NCBI RefSeq assembly: GCF_900116415.1
Contig: NZ_FPAP01000002.1
Coordinates: forward strand, 868,001 to 932,000
Reading direction: 5' to 3'
From: Chryseobacterium formosense
GTDB taxonomy: Bacteria; Bacteroidota; Bacteroidia; Flavobacteriales; Weeksellaceae
DNA: 64,000 nt
Below the pieces are notes generated by a model that was not told the origin of the DNA, searched no databases, and saw only the letters and a list, made by a program, of their open reading frames with translations. A program made the position numbers and the translations under genes. This document shows, piece by piece, positions 33,514 to 42,610 of this stretch. The number at the start of each line of letters is the position of its first letter. The first letter of the stretch is position 1.

Positions 33514-35367
33514 ATGTGCGGAATAGTTGGTTATACAGGTTTTCAGGATGCCTATGATATTGTTATCAATGGTCTTAGAAGATTAGAATACAGAGGCTAC
33601 GACAGTGCCGGAATTGTTTTAGAAAATACAGCCAACAGCTTTAGTGTAGAAAAAACTAAAGGTAAAGTTGATGACCTTGTAAATATTTCAAATAATTTAA
33701 AAGGAACGGCGAAAATAGGAATGGGACACACGCGTTGGGCAACTCACGGAGTTCCAAGTGACAGAAATTCCCATCCTCATGTTTCTAATAACGGAAAAAT
33801 TGCAATTGTTCATAATGGTATCATCGAAAACTATGATACAATTAAAACAATGCTTATTGATAAAGGATTTTCATTCAAATCTGAAACCGATACGGAAGTT
33901 TTGGTTAATTTGATCCAGTATTTTACTGATTTAAATACTGAAACAGATTTTCCTACAGCGGTAAGATATGCGCTGAACGAAGTTTACGGAGCTTATGCAA
34001 TTACAGTAATGCACGAAGATTATCCTGGACTTTTGGTGGTTGCAAGATTAGGTTCGCCTTTAGCAATCGGAATTGGCGAAAAAGAATATTTCATTGCATC
34101 AGATGCATCTCCTTTCGTTGAATTTACTAAGGAAGCTATTTATCTTGAAGAAGGTCATATGGCGACAATATCTTTAGAATCAGGTGTTGACATCAGAACT
34201 ATTCAGGATAACTCTAAAATTATTCCTGAAATTCAGGAGCTTAAATTAAGTTTAGAGCAAATCGAAAAAGGAGGATTTGAGCATTTCATGCTAAAAGAAA
34301 TTTTCGAACAACCAAAATCGATCCACGATACAATGAGAGGAAGACTTATTGTAAATGAAGGAGTCATTAAAATGGCAGGAATCTGGGATCACGTTGAAAG
34401 GTTTAAAAATGCCAACAGAATTATTATTATCGCTTGCGGTACTTCTTGGCATGCTGGTCTCATCGGTGAATATCTAATTGAGGAATTTGCCAGAATTCCT
34501 GTTGAAGTAGAGTATGCTTCAGAATTCAGATACAGAAATCCTATTATTACCGATAAAGATGTTGTTATCGCAATTTCTCAGTCAGGAGAAACGGCAGATA
34601 CAATGGCTGCTTTGAAATTGGCTAAAGAGAGAGGTGCATTTATATATGGTATCTGTAATGTTGTAGATTCTTCGATTGCAAGAATTACAGATGCGGGATC
34701 TTATACGCACGCAGGACCGGAAATTGGTGTGGCTTCTACAAAAGCATTTACGGCTCAATTGACTATTCTTTCTTTAATTGCATTAAAATTAGGAAAACAT
34801 AATGGAAACTTAGGAAATGCAGAATTCATGAGTCTTATCTCTGAATTGGATGCAATACCTAAAAAAATTGAAGAAGTATTAGAAGGAACTCACGAGCTTA
34901 GTCAAAATATTGCTAAAGACTTTATAAACGCAACAAACTTCCTTTATTTAGGAAGAGGCTATAATTATCCTGCTGCTTTGGAAGGAGCCTTAAAATTGAA
35001 AGAAATCTCTTACATTCACGCCGAAGGATATCCTGCTGCAGAAATGAAGCATGGTCCGATTGCATTGATCGATGAAAACATGCCGATTGTTATCATTGCT
35101 CCTAAAAAAGGACATTATGATAAGATTGTGAGCAATGTACAGGAAATTAAAGCAAGAAAAGGAAAAGTGATCGCTGTAGTAAACAAGGGAGATACTCAGG
35201 TAAGCGCGATGGCAGATTATGTGATCGAAATCCCTGAAACATCAGAATGTTTCTCTCCGATTGTTGCTTCAGTACCACTACAACTTCTGGCTTATTATAT
35301 AGCAGTATACAGAGGAGCGAATGTCGATCAGCCAAGGAATCTTGCAAAATCGGTAACAGTAGAGTAA
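33514..35367 (+). CDS. glmS: Glutamine-fructose-6-phosphate aminotransferase (isomerizing)
   Basis: The 617-aa protein makes glucosamine-6-phosphate for peptidoglycan and LPS. The N-terminal glutaminase uses C2 after removal of Met (MCGIVGYTGFQDAY), with GHTRWATHGVPSDRN near 75 and HNGIIENY near 98. The two SIS sugar domains follow (ACGTSWHAGLIGEYL near 308, AISQSGETADTMAAL near 356, GRGYNYPAALEGALKLKE near 483), ending in NLAKSVTVE. It is third in the glycogen synthase-like operon. No glmS-type ribozyme signal was recognised upstream, as expected for this phylum. Confidence 0.97.
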   Translation: MCGIVGYTGFQDAYDIVINGLRRLEYRGYDSAGIVLENTANSFSVEKTKGKVDDLVNISNNLKGTAKIGMGHTRWATHGVPSDRNSHPHVSNNGKIAIVHNGIIENYDTIKTMLIDKGFSFKSETDTEVLVNLIQYFTDLNTETDFPTAVRYALNEVYGAYAITVMHEDYPGLLVVARLGSPLAIGIGEKEYFIASDASPFVEFTKEAIYLEEGHMATISLESGVDIRTIQDNSKIIPEIQELKLSLEQIEKGGFEHFMLKEIFEQPKSIHDTMRGRLIVNEGVIKMAGIWDHVERFKNANRIIIIACGTSWHAGLIGEYLIEEFARIPVEVEYASEFRYRNPIITDKDVVIAISQSGETADTMAALKLAKERGAFIYGICNVVDSSIARITDAGSYTHAGPEIGVASTKAFTAQLTILSLIALKLGKHNGNLGNAEFMSLISELDAIPKKIEEVLEGTHELSQNIAKDFINATNFLYLGRGYNYPAALEGALKLKEISYIHAEGYPAAEMKHGPIALIDENMPIVIIAPKKGHYDKIVSNVQEIKARKGKVIAVVNKGDTQVSAMADYVIEIPETSECFSPIVASVPLQLLAYYIAVYRGANVDQPRNLAKSVTVE

Positions 35368-35445
35368 AATGTACTTGGAAATAAAATAAATTTAGATTTT
35401 TTTCGTTATTCCAAAAAAAATCTTAAAAGTTTCTTAAAAAAATTA

Positions 35446-35453
35446 TATATTTA
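35446..35453 (+). promoter_or_regulatory. Possible -7 box (TATATTTA) of the gldKLMN operon
   Basis: One mismatch from TAnnTTTG, 22 nt before the gldK ATG, in a 108-nt AT-rich spacer after glmS. Confidence 0.4.
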
Positions 35454-35475
35454 CGGCTTAATTATAAAAATTAAC

Positions 35476-36888
35476 ATGAAAAGGATATTTCTTTTATTAT
35501 TGTCTGCGTCGGTAGCATCGGTATCTTGTTCAGGTGGGGGAGCCTCTTCGGTAGGTAAACCGGGAACAAAAGGAGAATTGATACCAAGAGAAAAAACAAA
35601 ATCATTTGTTGCAGAAAGACCTTATGGTATGGTGGCAATTCCTGGCGGTTCCTTTATTGCAGGTATGGCTGATGAATCATTTACCAATAATGGCGAAACT
35701 GCACCATTGAAAACGGTAACTGTAGCTCCTTTCTTTATGGATGAAGCTGAAACTACAAATGCAGAATACAGAGTTTTCATTAATTATGTAAGAGATTCTA
35801 TCGCTAGAACAATGCTTGCTGAAGCTGCGGGTGAAGGAGGTGATGGTCGTGGTAGAGGACAAAGCATCGGAGACTATGCTTATCTTGCTAAAAAAGAAGA
35901 AAATTTAACACCATATCAGGAATATTTAGAAGGAGCAGGAGGTAGAGAAGATTATGATGATACAAAGAGATTAGACTGGAAAATTCCATTGCATTGGAGC
36001 ACGTCTAAATATCCGGATGTTGAATATGCTGAAGTTTTAGAGTCTATGTATTTACCGGCTTCTTCGAGAGTTGGAAGCGAAAGACTTATTGACGTAAGCA
36101 AATTAAAATATAATTACAAGTGGGGAGATATGGATGCAGCAATCGCTGATAACGAAAGAGGTGTAAACTTCCTGAGAAGCGAAAGTATTGCAATCTATCC
36201 AGATACAACAGTTTGGGTAAACGATTTCCATTTTACCTATAATGAGCCGTTATTCGAGCAGTATTTCTGGCACAAAGCTTATAAAGATTATCCTGTCGTA
36301 GGGGTAACTTGGGATCAGGCTAGAGCTTACTGTAATTTCAGATCAAAATTAAAATCTGATTATAACGAAAGCTTAAAAAGAAAAAAACAAAGACCTTTAG
36401 TATTCCGTTTACCAAATGAAATGGAATGGGAGTATGCAGCAAGAGGCGGTAAGCAAAATGCTACTTATCCTTGGGGTGGTCCTTATCTAATGGATGACAG
36501 AGGTTGTTATTTGGCTAACTTCAAACCGAAAAGAGGTAGCTATATGGAAGACGAGAAAAAAGGAACTTATACATATACTGCTCCAGTGAAGAAATTCAAA
36601 AAGAATTCTTTCGGATTATTTGATATGGCAGGTAACGTATCTGAGTGGACTGTTTCAGGATATGATAATTCTTCTTACACTTTCTCTTCTACTTTAAACC
36701 CTTCTACAAAATCCAAAACAGACACTAAGAAATCCGTAAGAGGAGGGTCTTGGAAAGATGTTGGTTATATGTTGATGACAGGAGCAAGAGACTGGGAATA
36801 CAAAGACTCTGCGAGAAGTTATATCGGTTTCAGAACAGTACAAGATATTCCTGAAGCTGCTGTTAAAGCGAAAAGAGTTAACAGATAA
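35476..36888 (+). CDS. gldK: T9SS ring lipoprotein GldK (PorK)
   Basis: The 470-aa lipoprotein (MKRIFLLLLSASVASVSC, lipobox C18) has the formylglycine-enzyme-like (FGE-sulfatase) fold used by GldK: PYGMVAIPGGSFIAGMADE near residue 54, VAPFFMDEAETTNAEYRVF near 79, YPVVGVTWDQARAYCNFRSK near 275, RLPNEMEWEYAARGG near 313 and VRGGSWKDVGYMLM near 420. GldK forms the outer-membrane-attached ring of the type IX secretion system with GldN. In Flavobacterium it is needed for gliding and for secretion. The four genes gldK, gldL, gldM, gldN are all here in standard order with short gaps. Confidence 0.96.
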   Translation: MKRIFLLLLSASVASVSCSGGGASSVGKPGTKGELIPREKTKSFVAERPYGMVAIPGGSFIAGMADESFTNNGETAPLKTVTVAPFFMDEAETTNAEYRVFINYVRDSIARTMLAEAAGEGGDGRGRGQSIGDYAYLAKKEENLTPYQEYLEGAGGREDYDDTKRLDWKIPLHWSTSKYPDVEYAEVLESMYLPASSRVGSERLIDVSKLKYNYKWGDMDAAIADNERGVNFLRSESIAIYPDTTVWVNDFHFTYNEPLFEQYFWHKAYKDYPVVGVTWDQARAYCNFRSKLKSDYNESLKRKKQRPLVFRLPNEMEWEYAARGGKQNATYPWGGPYLMDDRGCYLANFKPKRGSYMEDEKKGTYTYTAPVKKFKKNSFGLFDMAGNVSEWTVSGYDNSSYTFSSTLNPSTKSKTDTKKSVRGGSWKDVGYMLMTGARDWEYKDSARSYIGFRTVQDIPEAAVKAKRVNR

Positions 36889-36946
36889 TATTCTCAAATT
36901 ATTTTATTATCAATTTATTTTAAAACTTTAAAAAAAACTAACTTAT

Positions 36947-37639
36947 ATGTTTAAGACTAAAGATGCTTGGATGAATTTCTTTTATTCATTCGGTGCTGCA
37001 ATTGTAATTCTTGGAGCTTGGCTTAAAATTACTCACATTACCTTGGGACCAATTAACGGAAACATCGCTCTTACAGTAGGGCTTGTAACTGAGGCAATTA
37101 TCTTTATCATTTTTGCATTCGACCCTCCTGTTGCTGAAGAGTCGTACCACTGGGAAAATGTTTATCCTGAATTGTTGGATAAGCATGCAAATCCAAATCC
37201 TCTACATTCAAATATTTCTACAAAGAACACGGTTGATCATTTTGCGGAATTAGAAAACTCTCTTTCAGGGAAGTTAGATAAAATGCTTCAGGATGCTAAG
37301 CTTGATGTACAATTGTTTGATAGACTAAGAACAGGGATTGACAAATTTTCAAGCTCAGTAGATCAAATTAACCAAACTGTTGACGTATCTGCTTCTACAC
37401 ACAAATATAATGACCAGTTAAACAAAGCTGCTCAACACATGGAAAGCATGAATGCTCTTTATGCTATGCAGTTGGAAAATGGTCAGAAACAATCTGATTT
37501 TGCTAAGAAGTATGTTGAAGATATGCAGAAATCAGCAGAACAATCTGAGAAATTTAATCAAGAATTACAAGGTTTAACAACTAACTTAAACAGCTTAAAC
37601 AGAGTTTATGGTGGTATGTTAACTGCTATGAAGTCATAA
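36947..37639 (+). CDS. gldL: T9SS motor protein GldL (PorL)
   Basis: The 230-aa inner-membrane protein has two N-terminal transmembrane helices (about residues 10-28 and 37-58) and a long cytoplasmic helical tail (KLDKMLQDAKLDVQLFDRL and beyond, probably coiled coil). GldL and GldM form the proton-driven motor that powers secretion and gliding. The residues described as important in the F. johnsoniae protein are at the same positions here: Y13, K27, H30 in helix 1 and E49 in helix 2; position 59, Glu in that protein, is Asp here. Confidence 0.96.
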   Translation: MFKTKDAWMNFFYSFGAAIVILGAWLKITHITLGPINGNIALTVGLVTEAIIFIIFAFDPPVAEESYHWENVYPELLDKHANPNPLHSNISTKNTVDHFAELENSLSGKLDKMLQDAKLDVQLFDRLRTGIDKFSSSVDQINQTVDVSASTHKYNDQLNKAAQHMESMNALYAMQLENGQKQSDFAKKYVEDMQKSAEQSEKFNQELQGLTTNLNSLNRVYGGMLTAMKS

Positions 37640-37679
37640 TCCTTAACCATTAATTTAAACAAAAACTAAAGAAAAGAGA

Positions 37680-39269
37680 ATGGCAAAAGGAAAACAGACC
37701 CCACGTCAGAAGATGATCAACCTTATGTATTTGGTGTTCATCGCGATGATGGCCCTAAATATTGATGTCGAAATTATCAGATCATATTATGATTCTACAA
37801 GATCATTAAATGCAACAAGACTTTTAACAGAAGAGAAAAACGAAGATATTTTCGAGAAAACTCTTGAAGCGAAAGCTCAACAGGTACCCGATACTTATGC
37901 TCAACCATGGGAACAGTATAAGGTACTTAAGGAAAAGATTAATGTCTTGGTAAAATTTGCTCAGGATAGTAAAGATGTTGTTAAGAAAAATTCAGATTTC
38001 CATGATAAAGACCCGAAAACCGGTAAAGACATGGATATCAGCGAGAATTTCTCTGCTTTGAACAATAACGAAGCTACCACTGAATATTTCTTCAAGGAAG
38101 GTGATGAAAATACTCCTTCTGCGAATGCTTTGGAATTGAAAAAGAAAATGGATGATGTTAAAAATTACATTAATTCTACATTTGGAAACAATCCTCAGTT
38201 ACAGAAATTAGTTGACAGAGCAAATGCTTCTCTAAGCGCAGAATATGCAAACGGAAAATCTCCGAACGGTAAAACCTGGTTTCAGAATAAATTCTACCAC
38301 CAACCACTTATCGCTGCAATTTCTAACTTAGAGATTATTCAGAATGATGCAAGAAACGTACAGTCAGATGCATTGGCGTTGATGCTTCAGGAGAAAGTAG
38401 ATGCAAGCATCAAGTTTACAAGCTATGAAGCAATTGTTTCTGCTCCTACAGATGTTCAGGCTGGTAAAAAAGCTGAAGCTGTTATCATGTTAGGGAATTA
38501 TTCAAACAGTAACAAGATTAGCATTAGCGGAGTAAGTAGACAAGAAAATGGTAAAGGTTATCTTCCTTTAAATACAGGAGGTATTGGAGAGAAAAAGATC
38601 GGTGGTGTAATTACGTTAACAGATGCTACAGGAAAAGCCCAGCAATTCCCGTTCACACATACTTATAATGTAATCGCTGGTCCTCAACAGGTAAAACTTG
38701 AGCAAGGATTATTACTTTCTGCTGATAAGATGAATGTAATGTATAGAGGATTACAAAACCCTGTTTCAGGATCTATTCTTGGTGCAGATAACGCTCAACT
38801 ATCATTAACAGCTTCAAGCGGAAGTGTATCTAGTGCAGGTAAAGGTAAGTGGAATATAAAACCAACAACTGGTAATACAATTAACTTGACCCTTTCTGGT
38901 ACTGATCCTACAGGTAAGAGAGTTTCACAAGTATTTGAATACAGAATTAAAAACGTACCACCGCCACAAGGGCAGATGAGAGGGCAAAATTCTCTTACTA
39001 TGCCGGCAACTTCAATCAAGAATCAGACTGTACAAGCAGCTATTCCTGACTTTGATTTCCCAGTATCGTTTACTGTTACAGAATTCATGGTGAAAGTTCC
39101 TGGTAAAGCAGCAATGCTTGTTAAAGGTAATACGCTTGATGCAGCTGAAGGTTTATTGAAAAATGTAAGACCAGGTGATGTTGTTTCAATTATTGAAATT
39201 AAAGCGACAGCTCAAGGATTAGAGGGTCCTGTGAAGAGAATTACTCCAATCGTTATTAATGTTCCATAA
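37680..39269 (+). CDS. gldM: T9SS motor protein GldM (PorM)
   Basis: The 529-aa protein has a short cytoplasmic start (MAKGKQTPRQKM), one transmembrane helix (INLMYLVFIAMMALNID, about residues 13-29) and a large periplasmic part. The periplasmic region begins with helices (RSLNATRLLTEEKNEDIFEK) and goes on to the stacked beta domains that span the periplasm to GldK/GldN (VSAPTDVQAGKKAEAVIMLG, then QYFP-like AQQFPFTHTYNVIAGPQQVK). It is 38 nt after gldL and 17 nt before gldN. Identity is clear from the start motif and position. Confidence 0.96.
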   Translation: MAKGKQTPRQKMINLMYLVFIAMMALNIDVEIIRSYYDSTRSLNATRLLTEEKNEDIFEKTLEAKAQQVPDTYAQPWEQYKVLKEKINVLVKFAQDSKDVVKKNSDFHDKDPKTGKDMDISENFSALNNNEATTEYFFKEGDENTPSANALELKKKMDDVKNYINSTFGNNPQLQKLVDRANASLSAEYANGKSPNGKTWFQNKFYHQPLIAAISNLEIIQNDARNVQSDALALMLQEKVDASIKFTSYEAIVSAPTDVQAGKKAEAVIMLGNYSNSNKISISGVSRQENGKGYLPLNTGGIGEKKIGGVITLTDATGKAQQFPFTHTYNVIAGPQQVKLEQGLLLSADKMNVMYRGLQNPVSGSILGADNAQLSLTASSGSVSSAGKGKWNIKPTTGNTINLTLSGTDPTGKRVSQVFEYRIKNVPPPQGQMRGQNSLTMPATSIKNQTVQAAIPDFDFPVSFTVTEFMVKVPGKAAMLVKGNTLDAAEGLLKNVRPGDVVSIIEIKATAQGLEGPVKRITPIVINVP

Positions 39270-39286
39270 GATTAAATAGAATTATT

Positions 39287-40225
39287 ATGAAAAAATATAT
39301 TAGCAGTCTTTTAGTTTTAGCTTCTGGATTTGCATTTTCTCAAAGCATTCTAAATGCTTCTTCTCCGGAAGAATTCAGACAGATGAGAGCTGAAAATATG
39401 AAGAAAGTGGGGGATACTGTTATTAGCAATAAGATTACTCCTCTAGAATATGGTTTTGTGGATGAGAAAGATGTCTTGAAAAGTATGATGGTATGGGAAG
39501 TAATTGATCTTAATGATAAGATTAATCAGCCTTTCTACTATGATAATCCTAACGGGCTTCTATCTAAAACGACAAGATCTTTATACCAGATATTATTAGA
39601 TGCTGCTTTGAGTGGACAAATTGAGGAAGTTTATGATGATGAAAATTTTTCAATCAAATTAACTCCGGATGCCATTAAAGCTAGACTTGAAAAGGTTGTT
39701 TTAAACGATGCAGCTGTTGATATTATGGCTACAGGAAGACAACTTACAGAGCAGGAGAGAAAAGAATATACAGATATTTTCCAAACGACTACTGAAAAAG
39801 TAAAAGTTTTGAAAATTATGGGTATGTGGTTTATTGACAAGAGAGATGGTCAGATGAAATACAGACCTCTTGGTATTGCTGCAATGGGACCAGATCCTGC
39901 TGTTCAGGGTGTTTACGATGCAGAAGGGAAGCCAATTGCAGGTAAAGACGAACTTATTGATCTGTTCTGGGTATATTATCCAAAAGCAAGAGAAATCTTA
40001 GCAAACAATTATGTATTCAACAGAGCAAATTCTTCAGCGGATTTATCTTTTGATGATATCATCAATGCTAGAAGATTCTCTTCAATCATCTACAAGTCTT
40101 CAAACGGTCTTGGTGATGGTACAATTAAGGATTATGTTCCTCAGAATGCTGAAGAGCAATTGGCTGAAAGTCAAAGAATCAAAGATCAGATTCTTCAAAT
40201 GGAGAACGATATGTGGAATTACTAA
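39287..40225 (+). CDS. gldN: T9SS ring protein GldN (PorN)
   Basis: The 312-aa protein has a signal peptide (MKKYISSLLVLASGFAFSQ) and the GldN/PorN domain: VISNKITPLEYGFVDEKDVL near 45, VWEVIDLNDKINQPFYYD near 69, VLKIMGMWFIDKRDGQMKYR near 173 and LFWVYYPKAREILANNYVFN near 225. GldN is the periplasmic partner of GldK in the ring. Only one copy is present; the paralogue GldO seen in F. johnsoniae is absent here. A terminator follows 23 nt after the stop. Confidence 0.96.
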   Translation: MKKYISSLLVLASGFAFSQSILNASSPEEFRQMRAENMKKVGDTVISNKITPLEYGFVDEKDVLKSMMVWEVIDLNDKINQPFYYDNPNGLLSKTTRSLYQILLDAALSGQIEEVYDDENFSIKLTPDAIKARLEKVVLNDAAVDIMATGRQLTEQERKEYTDIFQTTTEKVKVLKIMGMWFIDKRDGQMKYRPLGIAAMGPDPAVQGVYDAEGKPIAGKDELIDLFWVYYPKAREILANNYVFNRANSSADLSFDDIINARRFSSIIYKSSNGLGDGTIKDYVPQNAEEQLAESQRIKDQILQMENDMWNY

Positions 40226-40248
40226 ATTTCACTTGATATTTATAAAAA

Positions 40249-40277
40249 ACCTGAGTACTTTTACTCAGGTTTTTTTA
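40249..40277 (+). terminator. Terminator of the gldKLMN operon
   Basis: A 9-bp stem (ACCTGAGTA / TACTCAGGT) with a 4-nt loop and seven T residues. The next start codon (40280) is only 9 nt past the stem. Confidence 0.85.
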
Positions 40278-40279
40278 TT

Positions 40280-41329
40280 ATGAAAAATGTCGATTACATT
40301 ATTGTTGGTGATGGTTATGCAGCATTGTTTTTTGCACATCAGCTAATTTTAAATAACAAATCATTTGTTGTATTTTCCGAACAAAAGAAAAGTGCGTCAC
40401 AAATTTCAGCGGGAATTGTCAATCCTGTTGTGCTGAAAAAATTTACCACATTCTGGAAAGCTCAGGAGCAAATTGATTTTTTGAAAAAGTCTTTAAAGGA
40501 GATAGAAACTTATACAGGTGAAAATTATTTAATAGATTCACCTATTCACAGAATTTTCCATGACGAAAATGAACAGAAGCTTTGGGTGAAAAAAGCCGAA
40601 AATACTGAATTGAAAAACTTTTTAGACAAAAAATTTGATCATTTAAACGTAGTAAAAAACGACTTTCTCACAGGAAAGGTAAATCAGTCAGCTCGTCTTA
40701 ATGTTAAGGGTTTTTTCAATGGAGTAATGAGTTTTTTGGAAAGCAACGGTCATTTGATCAAAGAAAAATTGAATTATTCAGAAATAAATATTTCAGATTC
40801 CATATATAAAGACTTTCATTTTAAAAATATTCTGTTTTGTGAAGGGATGGGCGTGAAAGAAAATCCGTATTTTTCGGATATTGCGGTAATTCCTAACAAA
40901 GGACATCACATCCGTGTAAAACTTTCTGAATTACTTCCGCAGGATATTACCATTAAAAAGAAACATTTTTTGTTTCCTTTGGAAAGCGGACTTCATTTTT
41001 ATGGCGGAACTTACGATCGTGAACAGTTGCATCACGATATAGACGATTCTGCAGTTGAACAGCTGCAAAGAGGTCTGTCGGAATTTTATCCTCACAATTT
41101 CGAAATTAAAGAAGTTCATTTTGGCTTCAGACCTACAGTAAAAGACAGAAGACCAATCATAGGGCATCATCCGGAATATAAAAATTTCTTTGTTTTCAAC
41201 GGTTTAGGAGCAAGGGGGATTCTAAATGGTTGCTTTTTCTCAAAATCACTATTTGATTATATCGAAAATAATCTTCCTTTACCTGAAGAAATATCACTCG
41301 AAAGGTTCAATAAAAAAGACGCTGTTTAA
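40280..41329 (+). CDS. FAD-dependent oxidoreductase (DAO family)
   Basis: The 349-aa protein has an N-terminal dinucleotide-binding start (MKNVDYIIVGDGYAALFFAHQL) in which the usual third glycine of G-x-G-x-x-G is alanine. The middle has SAGIVNPVVLKKFTTFWKA, and the C-terminal FAD-contact motif is RPTVKDRRPIIGHHP near 299 and FNGLGARGILNGCFFS near 322. This is the pattern of amine or amino-acid oxidases of the DAO family, including MnmC-like members; the substrate is unknown. The start lies immediately after the gldN terminator, so expression must depend on readthrough or on a promoter inside gldN. A terminator overlaps its stop codon. Confidence 0.87.
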   Translation: MKNVDYIIVGDGYAALFFAHQLILNNKSFVVFSEQKKSASQISAGIVNPVVLKKFTTFWKAQEQIDFLKKSLKEIETYTGENYLIDSPIHRIFHDENEQKLWVKKAENTELKNFLDKKFDHLNVVKNDFLTGKVNQSARLNVKGFFNGVMSFLESNGHLIKEKLNYSEINISDSIYKDFHFKNILFCEGMGVKENPYFSDIAVIPNKGHHIRVKLSELLPQDITIKKKHFLFPLESGLHFYGGTYDREQLHHDIDDSAVEQLQRGLSEFYPHNFEIKEVHFGFRPTVKDRRPIIGHHPEYKNFFVFNGLGARGILNGCFFSKSLFDYIENNLPLPEEISLERFNKKDAV

Positions 41330-41348
41330 AAGCGTCTTTATTTTTTAT
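41315..41348 (+). terminator. Terminator of the FAD oxidoreductase gene
   Basis: A 9-bp stem (AAAGACGCT / AGCGTCTTT) whose loop holds the stop codon, followed by ATTTTTTATT. The converging gene ends at 41345. Confidence 0.7.
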
Positions 41349-41737
41349 TGTGAAGCCAATTTTGTGGCGGCTTGATCTCTTTTCCCATGAAATAAAACCA
41401 TATCTGCATCTTTTTTCAGAAAGGTGACTTCATGCTTAGTTTCAGTGTATGAATATTTGTTATCTGTAGTAGAAAAACCGGGATTTTCAAAATTTTTATG
41501 AAGCTCATAAGATTGCCCGTTTAAACGTACAATCACACTATTTTTAGTCTTATTGGTAATAATTTCCATTTCATCACCGTGACGATCCGTAATTGTTTCC
41601 TTTACAATTTCATCATTAGTGATCGTGGAAGTTGGGGTAGCTGCTGCATTAAGATCAGGATCTTTTGCAGAATGTTTACATGCTGTTACTGATAAGGTAC
41701 AAAGACCTGAAAATAAAATGACTACTACTTTTTTCAT
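41345..41737 (-). CDS. Lipoprotein, possibly MliC-like
   Basis: The 130-aa lipoprotein has lipobox LSVTAC with C20, then a flexible acidic/threonine linker. The C-terminal two-thirds (MEIITNKTKNSVIVRLNGQS, then YSYTETKHEVTFLKKDADMV) forms about eight short strands and resembles the MliC-type C-type-lysozyme inhibitor layout, but the conserved cysteine pair and the G-x-x-Y core are not seen, so this is a weak suggestion. It has a 249-nt divergent spacer upstream. Confidence 0.65.
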   Translation of the reverse strand: MKKVVVILFSGLCTLSVTACKHSAKDPDLNAAATPTSTITNDEIVKETITDRHGDEMEIITNKTKNSVIVRLNGQSYELHKNFENPGFSTTDNKYSYTETKHEVTFLKKDADMVLFHGKRDQAATKLASQ

Positions 41738-42014
41738 AATAATTGTTGTTTTGAAAATTCATGAAAATGGTGTTTAATATTGATTGTAAAATTACAATTT
41801 TTTTTAACAATATATGTTAAATTTTGATAAAATAACTGAATTAATTTATTTTCCACCCAATTTATTTGTAGTTTGTCTATTGTAAGCAAATTTTATACCG
41901 AGTATATAGATTTTTGCTTAATTTTTTTTAATATAAATGCATTTAATCGCTTTTAGCTAATTTAAATTACAGTTAAATTTTGTTAATTGATTTTAAGTTT
42001 AATAAAACTCGGCT

Positions 42015-42022
42015 TACATTTG
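42015..42022 (+). promoter_or_regulatory. Promoter -7 box (TACATTTG)
   Basis: Perfect TAnnTTTG 9 nt before the ATG at 42032, so the mRNA should be almost leaderless. It decides the start of that gene. Confidence 0.58.
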
Positions 42023-42031
42023 TGGCTTCAA

Positions 42032-42421
42032 ATGAAAAACGCAATAATTTATTTTCTTACCGCTTTATTTCTGCTATTCGTAGTAGAAAGCAGGCTTAAT
42101 ACAAATACATTGCGTAATGACTATGTAGGTCATACTTCTCAAAATCTTCCGAAAAGAATAAATCGTCTCAATCAGACCTTAGAAAAAATTTCTGTGCAGC
42201 AGCAGATCGATAATGTAGATGCTGCTTCATTGGAGTTGGATGAAGCTAGTTTTCAGATTTCAGACGTTGCAAAAACAATTATTGTATTTGCCAGTGTTTT
42301 CGGGCTGATTTATTTGTTTGGTTTAAAATATCAGAAAAGATTTAAACCAAATATCCATCACTTTATTACAGATATTCTTTCTGTAAAAAGATTCATTTTT
42401 ATTCGGTCAATCAGAATATAA
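42032..42421 (+). CDS. Small membrane protein of unknown function
   Basis: The 129-aa protein has two hydrophobic helices, one at the N-terminus (NAIIYFLTALFLLFVVES) and one near the middle (TIIVFASVFGLIYLFGL). Between them lies a polar loop (NQTLEKISVQQQIDNVDAA) and after them a basic tail. No family is recognised. A TTG-started frame begins at 41987, but it precedes the -7 box at 42015-42022, so the ATG at 42032 is used. It is followed by a 189-nt spacer before the RND operon. Confidence 0.65.
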   Translation: MKNAIIYFLTALFLLFVVESRLNTNTLRNDYVGHTSQNLPKRINRLNQTLEKISVQQQIDNVDAASLELDEASFQISDVAKTIIVFASVFGLIYLFGLKYQKRFKPNIHHFITDILSVKRFIFIRSIRI

Positions 42422-42610
42422 AAATTTTCTGGCTCAAATAATATTTTGTCTTGTCTAAAGACAGAATAATTCTGTGTGTCTAAAACACATCTATCATTCA
42501 AATTTTATCATTTACGATTTATCCCTCAATAGTTATGAGATCACGATACTTGGTATTCCGCCAATAAATGGTGATTTCGTAGGTCAATTTTAATTCAAAC
42601 AAATATACTT

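Noticed and set aside
33486..33514. glmS ribozyme or riboswitch in front of glmS
   Set aside because: The gap to the preceding gene is only 27 nt, too short for any such structure.
41987..42031. TTG-initiated extension of the 129-aa membrane protein
   Set aside because: It begins upstream of the -7 box at 42015-42022, so it would not be in the transcript.
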